A stretch of DNA of 64,000 nt. Origin: an uncultured Porphyromonas sp. (GTDB taxonomy: Bacteria; Bacteroidota; Bacteroidia; Bacteroidales; Porphyromonadaceae). Each line of letters starts with the position of its first letter. The first letter of the stretch is position 1. The stretch covers positions 16,420-80,419 of the forward strand of contig UWSO01000005.1 in assembly GCA_900538385.1 (NCBI GenBank), read 5' to 3'. Below are positions 59,680 to 64,000 of this stretch, in pieces. A program made the translations under genes and the position numbers. The notes under the pieces are model-generated. The model was given only the letters and a program-made list of their open reading frames with translations. It was not told the DNA's origin and searched no databases.

Positions 59680-59721
59680 AGTTGCATAGGAGATTCTAGG
59701 ATGATTTGTTTTGCCGTAGGA

Positions 59722-59832
59722 CTGTGTCAAATGTCGTACTCTTTAGGTATAGATTACTTTGAAGGGTAGTCGCTCTAGTTTACCTGGAGCTAATCGCAGT
59801 TCTATACCGATGAAGTAAAACATTTGACACAG
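59722..59832. repeat. 111-bp imperfect palindrome in the gap between secreted-protein genes
   Basis: Outer arms CTGTGTCAAATG (59722-59733) and CATTTGACACAG (59821-59832) are perfect complements. Inner arms GGTATAGA (59746-59753) and TCTATACC (59801-59808) also pair. This could be a structured RNA or a small non-autonomous mobile element. Confidence 0.7.
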
Positions 59833-59877
59833 CTCTCTCTCTTCAAAGACCTTTATATGAACACCCCCTGTAAGAGA

Positions 59878-61005
59878 TTAGTCGATATATAGGACCTTAT
59901 ACGTGTATTCTCCGATAGAGACTAGATAGGTTCCAACTCTCGGGAGAGCGACACAGGTACGACCTCTGCCTATGAGTAAGCCACTTAGGTCGTAGACCGA
60001 TACGTTGCTTGGATCCTCACAGCCCTCTATACGAAGGGTGTTGCCGTCAAGGATGATGACAGGTTGTCTCATCAGTGGAGAGATATGCTCATTACTCTCT
60101 ATTCTTCCCGTCAAATGTCGCTTAAGAGACTCTGGGCTGACCTCCCCTTTTGCACTGCTTGACACAGAGAAGGAGTACTCCTCCCCAGGGGCTAGATCGA
60201 TGGTATTTACATACAACTGAGTTGCTAGGGGATCTATCGTTTGGCTGTCCGAATAGGGAGCATACGGTTCGTCTCCAGCCTGAAGCTCTTGATATACTCT
60301 GAGCTTGTCAAAGAAGTAATAAAGAGGTTTTTGGTTGCCAGCGTCTAAGCCCATAAACATAATGTCGCAATGCTTCTTACCCCCAGATAGCGTTATCTCA
60401 TGGTCTACCCAATCTGTAGTGACGGAGATTGTGTCACTATCTATAACTTCATTTGGCATAACGTCTGTATTACGGAGATATACGACAAGACGGTGAGCAT
60501 TGCTATCTCCTTTGAGTCTAAAATGTACGTGGACCTTACCTTCCCCTTTATCCAAGTCTAGAATGGGAGATAGAATAGCCCCATTAGCCAGAACGGCATA
60601 CCACGCATTATTGATGCCCAATACACCCTTGGCGTAAACCGCATTGACCGTCTTCCAGTTCCCTCTGCTTGGCTCCTTTAAGAAGTCAATGACCATACCA
60701 TTCTCGGTAGTCCCATTGTCGTCGGGATCTTCCGTCGTGCGGTCAGTCTCGATGAAGTCAAAGTCGGTATTGATAAAGTCGAAAGTCTCTCCGTCAGCCG
60801 TGGCTTTGTGTGAGACATAGGTCTTTATCAAGTATCCTTGGACATCAGAGACGGTCTGCCAATTGGCGTTGAAGCCATACTCACTCACATCTGTAGCTGG
60901 TTGAGTAGCTGGCACAGGCAGGTCGGGATTGATGATGTACTGCGCTCTTAGAGCTAGAGTACTGATGCACATAATTGTGCAGAGGAGTAATCCTATTCGT
61001 TTCAT
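59878..61005 (-). CDS. Secreted protein with fibronectin-like start and short T9SS-like C-terminus
   Basis: The 375 residues have a signal peptide (MKRIGLLLCTIMCISTLALRAQ). A fibronectin-like segment (ATQPATDVSEYGFNANWQTVSDVQGYLI) leads into a jelly-roll-like region (about 100-245: SPILDLDKGEGKVHVHFRLKG). The last 70 residues (ILDGNTLRIEGCEDPSNVSVYDLSGLLIG...VGTYLVSI..YTYKVLYID) resemble a T9SS sorting domain. It lies between two other secreted-protein genes on the same strand, 47 bases from the larger one upstream. Probably a secreted or cell-surface protein; function unknown. Confidence 0.75.
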   Translation of the reverse strand: MKRIGLLLCTIMCISTLALRAQYIINPDLPVPATQPATDVSEYGFNANWQTVSDVQGYLIKTYVSHKATADGETFDFINTDFDFIETDRTTEDPDDNGTTENGMVIDFLKEPSRGNWKTVNAVYAKGVLGINNAWYAVLANGAILSPILDLDKGEGKVHVHFRLKGDSNAHRLVVYLRNTDVMPNEVIDSDTISVTTDWVDHEITLSGGKKHCDIMFMGLDAGNQKPLYYFFDKLRVYQELQAGDEPYAPYSDSQTIDPLATQLYVNTIDLAPGEEYSFSVSSSAKGEVSPESLKRHLTGRIESNEHISPLMRQPVIILDGNTLRIEGCEDPSNVSVYDLSGLLIGRGRTCVALPRVGTYLVSIGEYTYKVLYID

Positions 61006-61052
61006 TGTGTTGTATAGTTGTTAAAGTGATACGTATAGTCTAAGCATTATAG

Positions 61053-63683
61053 CTATTGAATCATAATGAGGTCTGAGCTTTCGCTCCCGTCAGCGTAGAC
61101 CACCTTAGCAAGATAGATGCCTGCTTCGTATTGCCTCATATCTAGACTCTTGCCACCTAGTTCTACCTGCAAGAGAGCTCCTGCCATATCAAATAGAGCA
61201 ATGTAACTAGTAGCCTTATCCGTATTGAGTTGCAGACACTTGTCTACGACTATAAAGTCGGACTCTCCTGTTCCCTTTAGCTGGGTAATCTCAGATGGAG
61301 ATGTCAAGTTGAGATAGATGGGAATCTTACAGTATGAAACGAGCGGATCATCGCTACGTATGATTACGGCTGCTTCATACAGGCTAGACGATAAAGCTCT
61401 AGTATCTACGGAGACCTCGATGCTCCCTGAGCCATTTGGAGCTATAGTTAGCTTCTTTTTGTCTAAAGTAATCCAGCGAAGACATGGCGATGGAGCCCCT
61501 GTTACATTTCCTCGTATCAGTAGATTAGCATTTGTTCCTAAGTCTGCTAGGGACCACCAATAAGAACTGCGGTCAATACTAATCATATCCCCAAAGCCAA
61601 TGCTCGCAGGACCTCCGTCGAGACCTAGCAAATGAGGTATCCCCTTACATCCTTCTAGTGATACTCCAATCCATAAGTCTTCGTTTGAGATGGTGACAGG
61701 TGTCGTAAGCTCTATATGGTTCCATCCGTGGGCTACAGGAGTGAATTGCTGCCGATATATCTCGGCTCCTGTCTTATACTGACGCTCTCCACGCCATACG
61801 GATACGAAGGACTTCCTTGCAGGTTGAGCTATATAGACATCCACGCTACTGAGTTGCATACCGTAGATATGTCCTAGTGCAATCCCTGGGAAGTAGTGTG
61901 CAAATGACACGTAAACGTTGTCTGCACCAATATCCCCCTGATAAAAACCAGCATAGGTCAAGGTCAATCTTGTCTTTGGATCATAAGGCGGATCTGTCAT
62001 CGTACTGTGCCTTTCGACTCGGAGAGTAGGTCTTGGCGCAGAAGCTGACTGGGAGACGGGTCTTATCCCAGGAAATGATGGTAGACGGTACTCAACCTCT
62101 GCGGATATGTGAAGGTCTGACTTGCCTTGATTAGCTATAGCGATAGTGTGAGTCCGTCTCTCATCTCCCTTCATAGTCAACTCTAGCGGATCTACATCTA
62201 GACCACATCTAGGAGATTCTTCGTTTGGCACTACAGTCAGGGTATAATCCTCAGTCTCACCATATTGATATGCTTCGCAAGGGGATACATCTTGATTACT
62301 CAGCACGATACGCATACATTTATCTCCAGGTATTGCTCTGATGTGTTCAGGGATACGTATCTGCAGAGTTGAGTTGGGAACATATCCGATGAACTCCCCT
62401 AGGTCGTCAAATAACCCATTTTCATTCCAGTCAACCCATACCTTAACAAAGTCTCCATTGCGAGCTTCTTTGTCAATTTCTAGAGTCAATGTTTCTCCGG
62501 CACGTATTTCAGTCTTATAGTCTCTGTAGTCTGAGTATAGAGACCAGCCCGTATCATTGGTTATCTCGCCACAAGACACCCGTTTGATCCACTTGTACTC
62601 ACCTTGGAAGGAGCTGGAGGAGGCACAAGGGGCATCCACATTACACACGGTCTTGAAGGTAATCTCTTGAGGTGCCTTGAGAGCATCTTGGGGAGTAACA
62701 TTTTTCAGACGGTATATGTGCTCTCCTGGAGCTGAGCAATCTATACGATGGGAGAATGTGTACTTGAAGGACTCACCACTAAGGATCGTATTATCAATAC
62801 GCTCGGTAAAAAGCAGTCGCTCACCCTCGTATAGCTCAAAGGTTGCATCTGAAACGTGGGACAGACCATAGTTCCTAAGTTCAATCTGAAGGATGGCGTA
62901 CTTACCCCTTTCGCTACTCTTGGGACTCAAGATGCGTTTGATTTTAACTCCCTTTTGGGCTAGAGGCTCATCCGTGCTACCTAAGAAGCAGTAGTTAAAG
63001 CCTCCCGCAAACCAACGAGTCTCGTCTGAGCCTTCTTGCTCCATTGATATGAGCCCTTGGAGAGAGCGAGAGGAGTCGTGGATCGTACAGAAGGAGGTCT
63101 GATGCTTCTCTCCTGTATCCACAGCACATACACTGACGAAGCCACTCTCTAGATAGACTTTATCCTTGAGGTCTATCTTAAAGGCATAAATATACCCCTT
63201 AGACTCTTCACCTACAGCATTCCAAAGCGCATCCGTCCTCTGCCCGACTATGTCGACCTCCTCTCGGTATAGTTGCTCTCCGGGCAACCCGTTAGCTCCC
63301 ATTTCCCAAAAGGCGACCTCTAGTCTAATAGAATTAAGCATATGTCCCTCATCATCCAGCTGGAGCCTCTCGGTAGACAACTGAAAGTGACTATCGGCAA
63401 ATATCCCAAAAATCTGTACGCCTTGTATAGCATACCGATTGTCCGTAAAGGCTTGGTAGTCTCTTGATGCATTTGCATAGTAGCCTTGATCAGATCGATT
63501 TATACCACTCATTTTGGCATTGGGGTCGAAGGGTTCTGAATGAATGGTGTTTGGCGGGCATGCGAGTGATGGCACATCAAGCTTTCTCAATCCCTGGTCC
63601 ACCACTGGGGGCGGAGTCGTGGCATAGCATATGTGTGAGAGTACACTGAGTAGTAGCATGATTGATAAGACTTTTCTATACAT
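61053..63683 (-). CDS. Large secreted protein with GEVED-type domain and T9SS sorting domain
   Basis: The 876 residues begin with a signal peptide (MYRKVLSIMLLLSVLSHICYA). After a beta-rich region (about 50-340), residues about 365-490 form a GEVED domain (VKVWVDWNENGLFDDLGEFIG...GETEDYTLTV). A BACON/Ig-like segment follows (PLELTMKGDERRTHTIAIANQGKSDLHIS), then another beta region. The end (YIALFDMAGALLQVELGGKSLDMRQYEAGIYLAKVVYADGSESSDLIMIQ, in parts) is a type A T9SS sorting domain. It is probably a surface adhesin or peptidase accessory protein; no catalytic motif was found. Confidence 0.85.
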   Translation of the reverse strand: MYRKVLSIMLLLSVLSHICYATTPPPVVDQGLRKLDVPSLACPPNTIHSEPFDPNAKMSGINRSDQGYYANASRDYQAFTDNRYAIQGVQIFGIFADSHFQLSTERLQLDDEGHMLNSIRLEVAFWEMGANGLPGEQLYREEVDIVGQRTDALWNAVGEESKGYIYAFKIDLKDKVYLESGFVSVCAVDTGEKHQTSFCTIHDSSRSLQGLISMEQEGSDETRWFAGGFNYCFLGSTDEPLAQKGVKIKRILSPKSSERGKYAILQIELRNYGLSHVSDATFELYEGERLLFTERIDNTILSGESFKYTFSHRIDCSAPGEHIYRLKNVTPQDALKAPQEITFKTVCNVDAPCASSSSFQGEYKWIKRVSCGEITNDTGWSLYSDYRDYKTEIRAGETLTLEIDKEARNGDFVKVWVDWNENGLFDDLGEFIGYVPNSTLQIRIPEHIRAIPGDKCMRIVLSNQDVSPCEAYQYGETEDYTLTVVPNEESPRCGLDVDPLELTMKGDERRTHTIAIANQGKSDLHISAEVEYRLPSFPGIRPVSQSASAPRPTLRVERHSTMTDPPYDPKTRLTLTYAGFYQGDIGADNVYVSFAHYFPGIALGHIYGMQLSSVDVYIAQPARKSFVSVWRGERQYKTGAEIYRQQFTPVAHGWNHIELTTPVTISNEDLWIGVSLEGCKGIPHLLGLDGGPASIGFGDMISIDRSSYWWSLADLGTNANLLIRGNVTGAPSPCLRWITLDKKKLTIAPNGSGSIEVSVDTRALSSSLYEAAVIIRSDDPLVSYCKIPIYLNLTSPSEITQLKGTGESDFIVVDKCLQLNTDKATSYIALFDMAGALLQVELGGKSLDMRQYEAGIYLAKVVYADGSESSDLIMIQ

Positions 63684-63928
63684 AGTTTATGCAGTTTAGT
63701 TTAGTGTCATAGCAAAATGATTATAGAGCCTCAAGCGATAGATCTCTCTTTCGTGACGCAAGTAACAAAAAAAAAACGAAACAGCCAAACATTTTGAATG
63801 TTTCTTGCGGGGGGCTCCAGGGCTGACACATTATACCTGGTCGTCTATGAGCTGCGTATGGCGATAAGTAGGAAATACGCAGTTAGATTACGGCTACACA
63901 GTGGCTACAGATCCTCTCTGATTACACC
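63684..63928. other. Upstream region of the GEVED gene, no gene seen
   Basis: This stretch holds no credible coding frame. A small inverted repeat (AAACATT at 63791-63797 and AATGTTT at 63801-63807, with ACATT/AATGT core) lies at 63790-63808. No clear -7 element was found for the gene ending at 61053. Confidence 0.5.
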
Positions 63929-64000
63929 ATCCTCCCGAAGAATTGTCCCAATAGCTCCCGAGGAAATCAAAAATACCCACGGAAGAAAGAAAAAATTCTT
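63929..64000. repeat. Dispersed phased palindrome element, copy F (cut by window end)
   Basis: The start matches copy E (AATTGTCCCAATAGCTCCCGAGG at 63940-63962, in parts). Sites are centred near 63936, 63959 and 63980 with the same spacing; a fourth would be cut at the window end. Confidence 0.85.

Overview
The window looks like a chromosomal segment of a Porphyromonas-type member of the Bacteroidota, probably close to the P. asaccharolytica/P. uenonis group. This rests on Bacteroidota-style promoter elements (TAnnTTTG at -7), type IX secretion (T9SS) C-terminal sorting domains, Bacteroidota-restricted families (DUF4374, DUF3109, DUF3127, DUF6029, Omp28) and a complete succinate-to-4-hydroxybutyrate-to-crotonyl-CoA gene set like that of P. 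gingivalis. I see no phage, insertion sequence or CRISPR array. A parS-like site at 15750-15765 suggests the region is origin-proximal.

Layout. 1-4425 (+): end of a leucine-rich repeat (LRR) protein, an NlpC/P60 lipoprotein, then pth, an S4 RNA-binding protein, a glycosyltransferase and a membrane protein. 4764-8802 (-): a TonB receptor, a DUF4374 lipoprotein and a small membrane protein, resembling a xenosiderophore (Xus) uptake locus. 9307-12058 (-): prfC and a DegT-family protein that lacks the PLP lysine. 12205-17648 (-): mnmG-uvrC-dtd-mazG-like-deoC operon with the parS site between mnmG and uvrC. 17828-19126 (+): GH29 fucosidase. 19494-25143 (-): abfD-nifU-abfT-4hbD-sucD, the succinate-to-butyrate branch, preceded by a cobalamin riboswitch (25430-25675). 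26066-31009: two divergent secreted LRR proteins. 31227-39805 (+): tRNA-Arg(CCG), trpS, a DUF3127 protein, rlmH, small genes, manA, DUF3109, and a polysaccharide O-acylation set (two SGNH proteins plus an MBOAT). 40294-46108 (+): an envelope thioredoxin/T9SS cluster. 46575-53412 (+): cobalamin lower-pathway operon (fused CobC-CobU, cobT, cobS, cobC, cobQ, cobD, cbiB). 53548-58221 (+): nrnA, DUF4827-like lipoprotein, glmM, rlmD-type methyltransferase. 58264-63683 (-): three secreted or surface proteins.

Two observations stand out. First, six intergenic copies (one cut by the window end) of an approximately 190-bp element each hold nine short palindromic sites spaced 20-23 bp apart (mean about 21.6 bp, two helical turns), with near-identical spacing between copies. 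A different array with a strict 22-bp period lies at 4515-4620. A separate family of degenerate 7-bp repeats (NTTAGAR) sits directly against the -7 element of three promoters. Second, the cobalamin riboswitch is placed before the 4-hydroxybutyrate/butyrate operon and none was seen before the cobalamin operon. This suggests, as inference, that B12 status selects between the B12-dependent propionate route and the B12-independent butyrate route.
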